Source: DAOSVX01 sp035379765 (GTDB lineage Bacteria; Bacillota_I; Bacilli_A; RF39; UBA660). Taken from it: DNA of 39,812 bases. The translations under genes and the position numbers were made by a program. This document shows positions 15,279 to 24,210 of the stretch, in pieces (the first letter of the stretch is position 1; every line of letters starts with the position of its first letter). Under the pieces are notes generated by a model. It made no database searches, had not been told where the DNA came from, and saw only the letters and a program-made list of their open reading frames with translations. Location of the stretch: assembly GCA_035379765.1 (NCBI GenBank), contig DAOSVX010000001.1, positions 1 to 39,812 of the forward strand, read 5' to 3'.

Positions 15279-15307
15279 ATTATATCTTTTTTTAAGTGCA
15301 AAATCAA
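15279..15307 (-). promoter_or_regulatory. Promoter of rny
   Basis: TTGATT (15307-15302), 17 bp, TATAAT (15284-15279) on the minus strand, directly behind the recA terminator. Confidence 0.65.
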
Positions 15308-15340
15308 TCATAAAAAGATACTATTTTGTAGTATCTTTTT
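15305..15340 (-). terminator. Terminator of recA
   Basis: A perfect 12-bp stem (AAAAAGATACTA/TAGTATCTTTTT) with a 5-nt loop. The recA stop codon TAG begins in the loop-stem junction, so the hairpin is built from the end of the coding region. Confidence 0.85.
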
Positions 15341-16352
15341 CTTTAGTACTATTAATATTATAATGAGCACGAACTTTACTTTCTATCTCATCTTTTAACT
15401 TTTTATTATCTTTTAACAACTGTTTTACGTTTTCTTTACCTTGACCTATTTTTTCACCTTTATAAGAATACCAAGCCCCACTTTTCTCTATAACATTTAT
15501 ATCGCTTGCCAAATCAACTAATTCACCTTCACGGCTTACGCCTTCCCCATATATTATATCGACAATTGCTGTTCTAAATGGTGGAGCAACTTTATTTTTA
15601 ACGACTTTTACTACCGTTCTGTTTCCAACCACTCCGCTCTCATTTTTAATTTGCTCAGCTCTCCTAATATCAAGTCTAATTGTTGAATAAAATTTTAAAG
15701 CTCTTCCCCCAGGAGTAGTTTCGGGATTGCCAAACATAACTCCTACTTTTTCTCTTAATTGATTTATAAAAATAGCTGTTGTTTGGGTTTTGCTAATAGT
15801 TCCTGATAGCTTACGTAAAGCTTGACTCATTAATCTGGCTTGAAGCCCAACATGGGAATCACCCATTTCCCCCTCAATTTCAGCTTGGGGAACTAAAGCA
15901 GCCACGGAATCAATAACAATTGTATTAACTGCTTCGCTTCTAACTAATGCTTCACATATTTCTAAAGCTTGTTCTCCTGTATCTGGCTGAGAAAGCAACA
16001 GTTCATCTATATTAACTCCCAAAGCTTTAGCATACTTAGGATCTAAAGCATGTTCAGCATCTATAAATGCTGCCCTTCCACCAGCTTTTTGAGTTTCAGC
16101 TATAGCTTGCAAAGCAAAAGTTGTTTTTCCACTAGATTCAGGTCCAAATATTTCCACTATTCGTCCTTTGGGATATCCTCCTACTCCTAAAGCAATATCT
16201 AATGTTAAACTTCCTGAAGAAGTTACATCTATATCTAAATGTTCTTTTGCTCCCAATTTCATTATGGCTCCTTTGCCAAATTGTTTTTCAATATCTAGCA
16301 TTACTTGTTCTAATGCTTTATCTTTATCTTTAATGTCTTTTGTAACTTTCAT
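15321..16352 (-). CDS. recA: Recombinase A
   Basis: The 343-residue RecA forms ATP-dependent filaments on single-stranded DNA for homologous recombination and triggers LexA self-cleavage. The Walker A motif GPESSGKT is at 70-78, with TIVIDSVAALVPQAEIEG (Walker B region) and INQLREKVGVMFG (L2 loop region) following. Length is usual. AAGGAGG lies upstream of the ATG. It is monocistronic, with a consensus promoter and a LexA-type operator upstream. Confidence 0.98.
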   Translation of the reverse strand: MKVTKDIKDKDKALEQVMLDIEKQFGKGAIMKLGAKEHLDIDVTSSGSLTLDIALGVGGYPKGRIVEIFGPESSGKTTFALQAIAETQKAGGRAAFIDAEHALDPKYAKALGVNIDELLLSQPDTGEQALEICEALVRSEAVNTIVIDSVAALVPQAEIEGEMGDSHVGLQARLMSQALRKLSGTISKTQTTAIFINQLREKVGVMFGNPETTPGGRALKFYSTIRLDIRRAEQIKNESGVVGNRTVVKVVKNKVAPPFRTAIVDIIYGEGVSREGELVDLASDINVIEKSGAWYSYKGEKIGQGKENVKQLLKDNKKLKDEIESKVRAHYNINSTKEKDTTK

Positions 16353-16393
16353 AAATGCTTTTCCTCCTTATGGTATTTATGTCTTACAAGATA

Positions 16394-16422
16394 ATTTTAA
16401 TATAATATTTTTAGTTTGTCAA
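16394..16422 (-). promoter_or_regulatory. Promoter of recA
   Basis: TTGACA (16422-16417), 17 bp, TAAAAT (16399-16394) on the minus strand. Confidence 0.75.
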
Positions 16423-16431
16423 TATGTTTTT

Positions 16432-16445
16432 CAAACATTTGTTTG
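16432..16445 (-). promoter_or_regulatory. LexA (DinR)-type SOS box upstream of recA
   Basis: The palindrome CAAACAAATGTTTG matches 13 of 14 positions of the Gram-positive LexA consensus CGAACRNRYGTTYG; only the second base differs. It lies 9 bp upstream of the recA -35 box, a sensible place for repression. lexA itself is not in the window. Confidence 0.75.
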
Positions 16446-16460
16446 TTATATATTTTTGAT

Positions 16461-16492
16461 CAAAAGAAAGGAAATTGCTAAGCAATTTCCTT
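16461..16492 (-). terminator. Terminator of the rodZ-pgsA transcript
   Basis: An 11-bp perfect stem (AAGGAAATTGC/GCAATTTCCTT) with a 3-nt loop is followed by TCTTTT on the minus strand, between pgsA and recA. Confidence 0.8.
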
Positions 16493-16519
16493 GTTTTAAA
16501 GCACTATATTTTACTAATT

Positions 16520-17116
16520 TTATTTTTCCGCAAAAATGAAATCTTTATTAGCAATAAAATATTGACACCCTGATACTACTGATAATACTGTTGCCACAAA
16601 AATTAATAACTCAGCCACTCTAATATTCCATAATTCAAATGGTAAATTGGAAAAGAGTAATAAAGAAATACCTATCATCATACAAACGGTTTTTACTTTG
16701 CCAAGCCAACCAGCAGCTATTACTTTGCCTTTACCTGCTGAAGCCATTCTTACCGAGTCAACTACTATATCTCTAGTAACAATAACCACTGGAATTATAA
16801 CCGAAATATAACCATTAACAGCTAGAACTATTAATACTCCGTTAACTAATATTTTATCAGCTATCGCATCCATTATTTTCCCAAAATCTGTTACTATTCC
16901 TCTTTTACGAGCGATGTTACCATCTAAGAAGTCCGAAAAGGAAGCAATCATAAAAACTATCCCGGCTATTATATATTTTAAATTCAAAGCTATTTTAGAA
17001 GCAATATAATAGGTAGGAAATTCAACTCCTACTTGATAAAAAGGAAACACTAATAATATTAAAAGTAATATTGCCAATATAATTCTTGTAATAGTTATCT
17101 TATTTGGTAAATTCAT
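16520..17116 (-). CDS. pgsA: CDP-diacylglycerol-glycerol-3-phosphate 3-phosphatidyltransferase
   Basis: The 198-residue integral membrane enzyme makes phosphatidylglycerol phosphate from CDP-diacylglycerol and glycerol 3-phosphate. The CDP-alcohol phosphotransferase motif is complete: Asp65-Gly66, Ala69-Arg70, Gly79, Asp83 and Asp87, in the spacing DGx2ARx8Gx3Dx3D. Several hydrophobic helices surround it. AAGGAG precedes the ATG. It follows the rodZ-like gene by 10 bp, an arrangement seen in other Firmicutes. Confidence 0.95.
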   Translation of the reverse strand: MNLPNKITITRIILAILLLILLVFPFYQVGVEFPTYYIASKIALNLKYIIAGIVFMIASFSDFLDGNIARKRGIVTDFGKIMDAIADKILVNGVLIVLAVNGYISVIIPVVIVTRDIVVDSVRMASAGKGKVIAAGWLGKVKTVCMMIGISLLLFSNLPFELWNIRVAELLIFVATVLSVVSGCQYFIANKDFIFAEK

Positions 17117-17126
17117 TTTCCACTCC

Positions 17127-17597
17127 TTAATTTATTCCTGCTATAGTAGCTATATTATTACCAATAGTAATTTGTCTTATAGACCAATATATAGCTATAG
17201 CCACTATTAAACCAATTATAATATAAATTAAAATAAACTTTAAACTTTGGTGTTTGCTTTTTATATTAGTATAAGGAGACTTTACTTTATCATCCTCTTT
17301 TGCTTCACTGTTTTTTTCTTGAACAGCTTTTTCAATAGCTTTTAAAGGTATTTTAGAAGTATACTCAAATAAATATTCATTAAAAACATCAATTACCTTT
17401 TCAGGATCTAATCCTAAATATTTAGCATATTTTCTAATATATTCTTTTAAAATAAAAATATCTTTAAAACTACCAATGTTACCATTTTCAATATTCTCTA
17501 ATATAATAACTTTAATACTTAAATCTTCGGATGCTTCTTCAATAGAAACACTATTTTTTTCTCTTGCTGAAGCAAGCATTTGGCCAATTTCGTTCAA
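17127..17597 (-). CDS. rodZ: RodZ-like helix-turn-helix membrane protein
   Basis: The 156-residue protein has an N-terminal helix-turn-helix of the RodZ/YmfM type, beginning MNEIGQMLASAREKN and continuing with SIEEASEDLSIKVIILENIE and YIRKYAKYLGLDPEKV. A charged linker precedes one membrane segment (about residues 119-142); the periplasmic-type domain is reduced to a few residues. RodZ couples MreB to the elongation machinery in rods. I chose a TTG start at 17597 because AAGGAG lies 9 nt upstream; an in-frame TTG at 17606 would touch that site. Confidence 0.82.
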   Translation of the reverse strand: MNEIGQMLASAREKNSVSIEEASEDLSIKVIILENIENGNIGSFKDIFILKEYIRKYAKYLGLDPEKVIDVFNEYLFEYTSKIPLKAIEKAVQEKNSEAKEDDKVKSPYTNIKSKHQSLKFILIYIIIGLIVAIAIYWSIRQITIGNNIATIAGIN

Positions 17598-17625
17598 GAA
17601 ATTCAACTCCTTTTAAAATAAAATA

Positions 17626-17970
17626 AATAATATCTTATAAGCCACGTTCTGTACCTATTTCTAGGCGGCAAATATTTATCTACTATTACTAGTTTCTTAT
17701 ATAAGTTTTTTATTCCTTATATAAAAACTCCCCTACCTAATTTGGGTTTCTCACTCGCGGGGTTTACCACGTTCCACTATTAAAGTTTCCTCTAACACTC
17801 GTCTCTTTGGCACTTTTATATCTAATTTAACCATTTGAGGTTATTTCGAAGCCGTTAGTTAAACTACCAGTGGTTATCCCACTGCGCGAACACTACAACC
17901 ATTACAGGATTGTGTGAGCATGGACTTTCCTCTGCACAAAAATTTATGCAGCATTTGCCCAGATATTATT
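17626..17970 (-). ncRNA. rnpB: RNase P RNA
   Basis: The minus strand carries the bacterial RNase P hallmark AGAGGAAAGTCCATGCTC near its 5' end and the 3'-proximal ACAGAACGTGGCTTAT. The ends pair as P1: AATAATATCT (17970-17961) with AGATATTATT (17635-17626). Length is about 345 nt, somewhat short for a Firmicutes B-type RNA. It is the catalytic RNA that removes tRNA 5' leaders. It follows gpsB as in Bacillus, and its predicted P1 strand overlaps the gpsB stop codon. Confidence 0.93.
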
Positions 17971-18289
17971 CTTTTTCACCGAATACAACTTTCTCAAGTT
18001 GAGAAATTCTTCTAAGAAGGTCAACATTAGAAGGATTAGACTCACTACTTGGCTTTGCTTCTAAATCTTCTTTTATTCTACGTAGTTCAGCTTTTAATTT
18101 ACTATTATCTTCAGTCATATTTCTAATGTCATTTTCATATTTTTTAATAATATTAGCAAATTCCGTATAATCACGTATAACCATATCTAAAAATTTATCC
18201 ACTTCTTGAGGACGATATCCCCTAGCATCAATTTTAAAATCTTTTTCTAGTATTTCCTTTGGTGTTAAAAAAATTCGATCATTATACAT
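17966..18289 (-). CDS. gpsB: Cell division protein GpsB (DivIVA family)
   Basis: The 107-residue DivIVA-like protein has a membrane-binding N-terminal part with DFKIDARGYRPQEVDKFLD and a coiled coil (about 45-75). A Ser/Pro/Asn linker leads to a short C-terminal helix (LLRRISQLEKVVFG) of the GpsB type. GpsB docks class A PBPs and EzrA and shuttles them between septum and side wall; both partners are encoded in this window. GAAGGGA lies upstream of the ATG. It sits directly upstream of rnpB. Confidence 0.92.
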   Translation of the reverse strand: MYNDRIFLTPKEILEKDFKIDARGYRPQEVDKFLDMVIRDYTEFANIIKKYENDIRNMTEDNSKLKAELRRIKEDLEAKPSSESNPSNVDLLRRISQLEKVVFGEKE

Positions 18290-18315
18290 AATTAAAATCC
18301 CTTCTTACGAAGATA

Positions 18316-18345
18316 ATTATATACTATATTAGCTTTTAAAGTCAA
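18316..18345 (-). promoter_or_regulatory. Promoter of gpsB-rnpB
   Basis: TTGACT (18345-18340), 18 bp, TATAAT (18321-18316) on the minus strand. Confidence 0.75.
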
Positions 18346-18367
18346 GAAAGAGTAACAAAAGCAAAAC

Positions 18368-18396
18368 TAGATTTTTATCTCATTATATAGTATAAT
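18368..18396 (+). promoter_or_regulatory. Promoter of recU-PBP
   Basis: TATAAT (18391-18396) with a weak TAGATT -35 at 17-bp spacing, divergent from the gpsB promoter. Confidence 0.55.
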
Positions 18397-18412
18397 TTTT
18401 AAAGGTGATGAT

Positions 18413-18970
18413 ATGAATTATCCAAACAATCTAAAAAGAGACTACAAAAAAAACATTTCTCACCGTAATAGAGGTATGGATTTAGAATGTTCTATTAATA
18501 AATCTAATGAATATTACTTAAGTATCAATAGAGCTGTTATCTACAAAAAACCTACTCCTATTGGTTTAGTAGATGTTAAGTATTGTGACAATAAAAAACA
18601 AATTAATAAAGCTTACTTTAAATGTCCTTCTACTTTAGATTATAATGGTATTTATAAAGGAAAATATATTGAGTTTGAAGCAAAAGAAACTATTTCTAAA
18701 ACTTCATTTCCTCTATCTAACATTCATCCCCATCAATTAAAGCATTTAAAATTAATCATAGAACATGGTGGCATAGGTTTTTTAATATTAAAAATGAACA
18801 ACATTATATATTTAATAAAAGGTGAAGATTTAATAAATTTTATTGATAATAATAAAAGAAAATCTTTACCACTAAAACTTTTAGAAGAAAAAGCTTATGT
18901 AATAAAGGAAAGAATAAATCCTTCTTTAGATTATTTAAGTATTGTAGATAAAATTTATTTTAAGGAGTAA
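18413..18970 (+). CDS. recU: Holliday junction resolvase RecU
   Basis: The 185-residue RecU-family nuclease cuts Holliday junctions during recombination and chromosome segregation. The N-terminal flexible region contains SHRNRGMDLE. The PD-(D/E)XK core shows STLDYNGIYKGKYIEFEAKE (the catalytic Asp and Glu-x-Lys), followed by HPHQLKHLK and a G-rich GGIGFLILK strand. AAAGGTGAT lies upstream of the ATG. It is 3 bp upstream of the class A PBP gene, the standard recU-ponA pairing of Bacilli. Confidence 0.95.
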   Translation: MNYPNNLKRDYKKNISHRNRGMDLECSINKSNEYYLSINRAVIYKKPTPIGLVDVKYCDNKKQINKAYFKCPSTLDYNGIYKGKYIEFEAKETISKTSFPLSNIHPHQLKHLKLIIEHGGIGFLILKMNNIIYLIKGEDLINFIDNNKRKSLPLKLLEEKAYVIKERINPSLDYLSIVDKIYFKE

Positions 18971-18973
18971 TAG

Positions 18974-21787
18974 ATGAAAAAAATAAAGAAAGTAAATAAA
19001 AAAACTACCAAAAAACCCAGAAAAAAAATAGATAAGACCTCAATGGCTGTTAATAAAGCTTTAAATAAAATTAAAAAAAGCATCCAAGTTTGGAAAGACA
19101 AAAGAAAACTAAAAGGTAAAAAGAACAAATCTTTAGTATTAATAATAATTATGTACCTAGTAATAGCTTTATTTGGTATTTGTGTAGCTAGTGGTATATA
19201 TGTAATTTTTTCTTCGCCAGAATTTGATGGTGAAAGTTTATATAACAAAGAAGCTACTATTTTATATGATAAAAATGGTGATGAGTTTGCTAAAATCGGT
19301 ATGGAAAAAAGAGAACTTGTTACATATGATGAATTACCAGAAGTTTTAATAGATGCTATTATCGCTACTGAAGATTCTCGATTTTTCCAACATAATGGTT
19401 TTGATATAGCTAGATTTACAAAAGCTTTTCTTGGTCAAATAACTGGTAATTCTAGTGCCGGTGGTGGATCTACTCTTTCCATGCAAGTTGTTAAAAACAC
19501 TTTTACTGATCCTAATGCTGTTAGTGGTTTAAAAGGTATAATAAGAAAAGCTACTGATATATACATGGCAGTATTTAAATTAGAAAAAAATTATACTAAA
19601 GAACAAATAATTGAATTTTATGTTAATGCTCCTTGGTTAGGAAATAATTCTTGGGGAGTTGAACAAGCAAGTCAAACTTATTTTGGTAAATCAGTTAAAG
19701 ACTTAACTCTTACTGAAGCCGCTATCATAGCTGGTATGTTCCAAGCCCCAGCTTCTTATAATCCTTTTAGTAGTATTGAATTAACTACTCAAAGAAGAAA
19801 TCAGGTATTAAACCTCATGGTTAGACATGGTTATATAACTGAAGAAGAAGCTGAAAAAGCCAAAAGTATTTCCGTCGAATCACTTATAACTGATCAAACT
19901 AGTCAAAGTGAATATCAAGCTTTAATTGATACTGTTGTTTCAGAAGTACAAGAAAGAACAGGATATGATGCTTATTATACGCCAATGGAAATATATACTA
20001 CTTTTGATTTAGAACAACAAGATGCTGTTAATGGCATTATGAATAGTGAAACTTATACTTTTGTTAATGATGTTGTTCAAATGGGAATAGCTGTAACTAG
20101 CGTAGAAGATGGTTCAATTACAGCTATTGGAGCTGGGAGAAATCGTGTCGGGGAAAGACAATTTAATTTTGCTACTCAAATTAATAGACAAATTGGCTCA
20201 ACAGCAAAACCATTATTTGATTATGGTCCTTTAATTGAATATAATGATGCCTCTACTTATACTCCATTCTTTGATGAAAAATATACTTATTCTAATGGAG
20301 CAAGCGTTTATGATTCAGATCGAAAATATTTAGGTTTAATAACTATGCGTTTAGCCTTGGCTAGAAGTAGAAATATTCCCGCTTTACAAGCTTTTCAACA
20401 GGTTGATAAAGATAAAATAGCTGAATTTGTTCATGCTTGTGGAGTGGATTACGGCGACACTTTATACGAATCAGCCGCCTTAGGAGCATTCAATGGTATG
20501 AGTCCATTAGAAATGTCTGCAGCATATGCTACATTTGCTAGAGGTGGTTATTATATTGAACCATATTCTTATACTAAAATCGTTATAAAAGAATCTGAAG
20601 AAGTAATTGAATATAAACCGGTCAAAACCAAAGCCATGAGTAAAGAAACTGCTTTCATGATTAATTATATGTTAGGTTATGCAGTTGATCGTGGTATTAT
20701 TGGCTCTGTTTATGTAAAAGGAACTGATGTAGCTGCCAAAACTGGTACATCAACTATAGACAAAGCTGCTACTCAAAAATATGATATTCCTTCATCAGCC
20801 ATTATGGATAGTTGGGTTTCTGTTTACTCTCCAGACTACTCATTCTCTATTTGGTATGGCTATGAAAAATTATCTAGTGACAATTATTTAACTATGAGGG
20901 CAGCAAGCAAAGTAAGAAGTAAAGTTGCTAGAATATTAGTAAGTTCATTATTTGAAAAAAATAGTCGATTCCCTAGTGGCGGTGCTGTTACAAAAATAAG
21001 TGTTGAATTAGAAACTTTACCAGCCAAACTAGCTAGTGCTAATACTCCAAGTGATTTAATAACTGTGGAATATTTTAAAAAAGGTACTGAACCAACAGAA
21101 ACATCAACTAGATTTAGTACTTTAAATAATCCTACTAATTTAAAAGCTTCATATAGTACTGGAACAATTAAAATAACCTGGGATAAAATAGCTACTCCGG
21201 ATGCTATTGATACTAATTATTTACAAAATTACTTTAATACCTATTATGGCGATTGGGCCGAAGATTATTATCAAGAAAGATTAGAATATAACAGTGCCAA
21301 TATTGGTATTAATGGTTATGAAGTCTATTTAAAGGATAGTAGCGGCAATCTTACTCATTTAGGATTTACAACTAATAATTATTATAACTATACAGCAAGT
21401 AATACTAATACAAATTATACTTTTGTGGTTAAATCAGCCTACTCTATATTTAAAGATAATATTAGTAGCGGCGTTGAAGTAAAAGCTAATCCTTATGAGT
21501 TAACTCTTATAGTAAACATAACCATGGATGAACCAACTACTACTATTACTAAAGAAGATACTTTAAGTTATTATGAAGATCCAGCCAATCCTTTTATAGT
21601 TTATGTAAATAGTGTTCCAACTAGTGATTATACATTCACCAAAAAGATTTATAAAGTTGTTGATACAGTAGAAACCGAAGTAACTAGCATTCCTAAAAAT
21701 AGTGTAGCTAACTATATAATTAGGTATTCTGTTATATATAATAACAAAACATATACAGCATCCAGAAAAGTAAATATTGTTGAATAA
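18974..21787 (+). CDS. ponA: Class A penicillin-binding protein 1A
   Basis: The 937-residue bifunctional peptidoglycan synthase starts with a Lys-rich cytoplasmic tail (1 to about 55) and one membrane helix (about 56-80). The GT51 transglycosylase carries ATEDSRFFQHNGFD and GGGSTLSMQVVKN. The transpeptidase carries GSTAKP (active Ser, SxxK), SRN (SxN) and KTGTST (KTG). The C-terminus holds a fibronectin-III-like segment starting near NPTNLKAS, then a further beta-rich domain. AAGGAGT precedes the ATG. Its presence shows the organism builds a cell wall. Confidence 0.96.
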   Translation: MKKIKKVNKKTTKKPRKKIDKTSMAVNKALNKIKKSIQVWKDKRKLKGKKNKSLVLIIIMYLVIALFGICVASGIYVIFSSPEFDGESLYNKEATILYDKNGDEFAKIGMEKRELVTYDELPEVLIDAIIATEDSRFFQHNGFDIARFTKAFLGQITGNSSAGGGSTLSMQVVKNTFTDPNAVSGLKGIIRKATDIYMAVFKLEKNYTKEQIIEFYVNAPWLGNNSWGVEQASQTYFGKSVKDLTLTEAAIIAGMFQAPASYNPFSSIELTTQRRNQVLNLMVRHGYITEEEAEKAKSISVESLITDQTSQSEYQALIDTVVSEVQERTGYDAYYTPMEIYTTFDLEQQDAVNGIMNSETYTFVNDVVQMGIAVTSVEDGSITAIGAGRNRVGERQFNFATQINRQIGSTAKPLFDYGPLIEYNDASTYTPFFDEKYTYSNGASVYDSDRKYLGLITMRLALARSRNIPALQAFQQVDKDKIAEFVHACGVDYGDTLYESAALGAFNGMSPLEMSAAYATFARGGYYIEPYSYTKIVIKESEEVIEYKPVKTKAMSKETAFMINYMLGYAVDRGIIGSVYVKGTDVAAKTGTSTIDKAATQKYDIPSSAIMDSWVSVYSPDYSFSIWYGYEKLSSDNYLTMRAASKVRSKVARILVSSLFEKNSRFPSGGAVTKISVELETLPAKLASANTPSDLITVEYFKKGTEPTETSTRFSTLNNPTNLKASYSTGTIKITWDKIATPDAIDTNYLQNYFNTYYGDWAEDYYQERLEYNSANIGINGYEVYLKDSSGNLTHLGFTTNNYYNYTASNTNTNYTFVVKSAYSIFKDNISSGVEVKANPYELTLIVNITMDEPTTTITKEDTLSYYEDPANPFIVYVNSVPTSDYTFTKKIYKVVDTVETEVTSIPKNSVANYIIRYSVIYNNKTYTASRKVNIVE

Positions 21788-21789
21788 AC

Positions 21790-21817
21790 AAAAAGCATCT
21801 TAATTAAGATGCTTTTT
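21790..21817. terminator. Bidirectional terminator between ponA and nth
   Basis: A 28-bp perfect palindrome (arms AAAAAGCATCTTAA/TTAAGATGCTTTTT) with T-runs on both strands. The nth stop codon lies inside it. Confidence 0.85.
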
Positions 21818-22429
21818 TAGATAATTACAATTTTCTTTTAATAAACATTCATTACACTTAGGCTTTTTACTTTTACATATATATCTACCAAACAATACTA
21901 ATTGATGGTGTAGCCTAGATAGTTTTTCTTTAGGAAAAAGTTTATTTAAACTTTCTTCTACTTCTTTCGGAGTAGCAGTTTCTTTAGCTAACCCCAACCT
22001 CTTAGATACTCTTTCTACATGGGTATCTACTGCTATAACTGGTTCATTAAACAAATTAGCTATTACAACATTACAAACTTTTCTTCCTACTCCTGGTAAA
22101 CTTTCTAAATAGTTCCTATTATTAGGTACTATGCCATTGTAATCTTTAACCAATCTTCGAGAAACTTCTATAATATATATACTTTTTCTTCTAAAAGTTC
22201 CTATTGATTTAATTGTTTTTTCAATATCTTCTTTTTTTGCATCAGCTAGAGAAAATATATCATACTTTTTAAATAACACTTTCGTAACTTCATTTACTCT
22301 TTTGTCAGTAGTCTGAGCACTTAATACAGTAGCTATTAATAGTTCGTAATCTTTTTGATATTTTAACTCACAAATAGGATTGGGTATCATCTTATCAAGA
22401 GCATTAATAATATTATTTATCTTCTTCAT
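21800..22429 (-). CDS. nth: Endonuclease III (DNA glycosylase/AP lyase)
   Basis: The 209-residue base-excision repair enzyme removes oxidised pyrimidines. The helix-hairpin-helix motif LPGVGRKVCNVV contains the catalytic Lys, the catalytic Asp is in AVDTHVERVSKRLG, and four cysteines near the C-terminus (spaced C-x6-C-x2-C-x5-C) bind a 4Fe-4S cluster. Its start overlaps the end of dnaD by 17 nt with no clear Shine-Dalgarno, so translation is coupled. dnaD-nth is the usual Bacilli order. Confidence 0.96.
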   Translation of the reverse strand: MKKINNIINALDKMIPNPICELKYQKDYELLIATVLSAQTTDKRVNEVTKVLFKKYDIFSLADAKKEDIEKTIKSIGTFRRKSIYIIEVSRRLVKDYNGIVPNNRNYLESLPGVGRKVCNVVIANLFNEPVIAVDTHVERVSKRLGLAKETATPKEVEESLNKLFPKEKLSRLHHQLVLFGRYICKSKKPKCNECLLKENCNYLKKHLN

Positions 22430-23057
22430 CTAACCAATTATAATCAAACAAAGTTTTATCTAAATCAACATTTCTTTTAACAAGATGATTCTTAACATCT
22501 TCCATATTTTTAAATCCTTTTTTACCCCATTCATATATTATCTTATCAATGTATCTCAAACTACGAACATTATTATAAGTTGCTTCTTTTAGAGCGCCAA
22601 TTATGAGTTCTTCATTAATGCTTTTTTCTAACCAAGCATTAATAATTTCATACTCCATTGGCGATAATGTCCTGCCAAATTCTTTTTCAAAAGTCTCAAA
22701 AATACTTTTAGAATTATTCTTAGTTTCTAGCTCCCCTACTGAGTCCATTATTAGATTATCTATTTGCTCTAAACTAATAAATTCTCTTATTTTGCCATTT
22801 TCATCTTTTTTATTAACTATCTTAATTAACTTTTTATTATTTAAAGAACTAAATATTGATAATATCTCTTCATTAGAATATCCTAAATCATTATTAATTT
22901 CTTCTAAATTTAAAGTTTTTTCACTTAAATTATTAAAATAAATAAGTAATATTAATTCATCTATAGTTACATTGGATTTTCTAAGCACTCTTAAAAACCA
23001 TGGTGAAACACTATAATTCTTGCCATTTATATATTTTATTAAACTCTTATTACTCAT
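22413..23057 (-). CDS. dnaD: DnaD-family replication initiation protein
   Basis: The 214-residue protein has an N-terminal winged-helix part (about 1-100: SVSPWFLRVLRKSNVTIDEL and following) and a C-terminal DnaB_2/DnaD domain (about 120-195). The latter has the FEKEFGRTLSPMEYEIINAW and LRYIDKIIYEWGKKG motifs. In Firmicutes DnaD helps load the replicative helicase at oriC and restart sites. It overlaps cca upstream by 8 nt and nth downstream by 17 nt. Confidence 0.92.
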   Translation of the reverse strand: MSNKSLIKYINGKNYSVSPWFLRVLRKSNVTIDELILLIYFNNLSEKTLNLEEINNDLGYSNEEILSIFSSLNNKKLIKIVNKKDENGKIREFISLEQIDNLIMDSVGELETKNNSKSIFETFEKEFGRTLSPMEYEIINAWLEKSINEELIIGALKEATYNNVRSLRYIDKIIYEWGKKGFKNMEDVKNHLVKRNVDLDKTLFDYNWLDEEDK

Positions 23058-24150
23058 TTAACCACTTCTCTTTATTTAAAATAATATACTTTATTATTTC
23101 TTTTTGATTGTTTTTTACTTTTTTATCTAAAATAGCTGTTTTTATATCTTCTAAAATTAGTTTTATTTTATTAGAAGGTTTTATTTCTAAAACACTAGCT
23201 ATTTTATCTCCCTTTATAGATATATCACTATAATCATGAATAGGCATTAACTTATACAGTTTATTAATAATCTTTTTACTAATACCTAAAATATCTCCTG
23301 CTATATAAGTATAATATAAATTATATTTAAATAAAATATTAGTATCTATTTTACCATATTTTATTATTTCTTTAATTATTTTTATACTCTTTTGTTCTTG
23401 ATTAGTAAAAGGATAGTTATTAGAGAAATTAATTTGCGCCCAAATACCTAATAAATCGTCGGTTTTTATAATATTGTCATACTCTATTTCTAATATTTGA
23501 TCTAAGTTTATTTCTTTAATAAAATTTAATCCTTTTTGATAATTATTAGAAATAAAAATTAAATTTAATTCATTCTTTTTTCTTTTATAAGATATAGTTC
23601 TTATTAGCTCTTTATTATTAATAATAAATTCTAAAGCTTTGTCCTCAATCTTAAAACCCAAAACTATCGAAAAACGAACGGCTCTAAGCATTCTTAAAGG
23701 GTCTTCTGTAAACTTTTTTTGAACATCTCCTATTACTTTAATGGTTTTGTTATTTAAATCTTCCTTAGCGTTTAATAAATCAATAACCGTTCCTTTTTTG
23801 TTCATACATAAACTATTTATAGTAAAATCACGACGATTTAAGTCTGTAAGAAGATTATTAACATATCTAACTTCAGTTGGTTTTCTATTTTCATATTTAA
23901 ATTCTTCTCTATAAGTAGTTATATCAACATTATATTTACCAACTTGAATTTTATAAGAACCATAAGAATTTACATCACTTTTACCCTGGGGAAATATCTT
24001 AGCAATATCTTTTAGTAAGGCATTAGTTATAATATCAACGTCATTAGTTTTAATTCTTAGTATACTATCTCTTACATAACCACCAACTATATAGGCTTCA
24101 AAGCCATTTTCTTCTATTTTTCTTAATATGTTTTTTATACTTTGATCCAT
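23050..24150 (-). CDS. cca: CCA-adding tRNA nucleotidyltransferase (class II)
   Basis: The 366-residue enzyme adds or repairs the tRNA 3' CCA. Class II signatures are present: AYIVGGYVRDSIL (GG motif), NDVDIIT (DxD metal ligands), RRDFTINSL and DPLRMLRAVRFSI. The tail domains are helical. I chose the ATG at 24150 because AGGTGA lies 4 nt upstream; an in-frame TTG five codons earlier lies before that site. It is the first gene of cca-dnaD-nth. Confidence 0.92.
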   Translation of the reverse strand: MDQSIKNILRKIEENGFEAYIVGGYVRDSILRIKTNDVDIITNALLKDIAKIFPQGKSDVNSYGSYKIQVGKYNVDITTYREEFKYENRKPTEVRYVNNLLTDLNRRDFTINSLCMNKKGTVIDLLNAKEDLNNKTIKVIGDVQKKFTEDPLRMLRAVRFSIVLGFKIEDKALEFIINNKELIRTISYKRKKNELNLIFISNNYQKGLNFIKEINLDQILEIEYDNIIKTDDLLGIWAQINFSNNYPFTNQEQKSIKIIKEIIKYGKIDTNILFKYNLYYTYIAGDILGISKKIINKLYKLMPIHDYSDISIKGDKIASVLEIKPSNKIKLILEDIKTAILDKKVKNNQKEIIKYIILNKEKWLNE

Positions 24151-24185
24151 AATATCACCTATCAATATCCATAGTAATTATACCA

Positions 24186-24210
24186 TAAAAAAAGTTATCA
24201 AAAGATAACT
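24186..24210 (-). terminator. Terminator of ezrA
   Basis: The stem AGTTATC/GATAACT with a TTTT loop is followed by seven Ts on the minus strand, overlapping the ezrA stop codon. Confidence 0.85.

Noticed and set aside
18955..19248. Minus-strand hydrophobic frame over the PBP start
   Set aside because: It is a mirror of the Lys-rich tail and membrane helix of the PBP.
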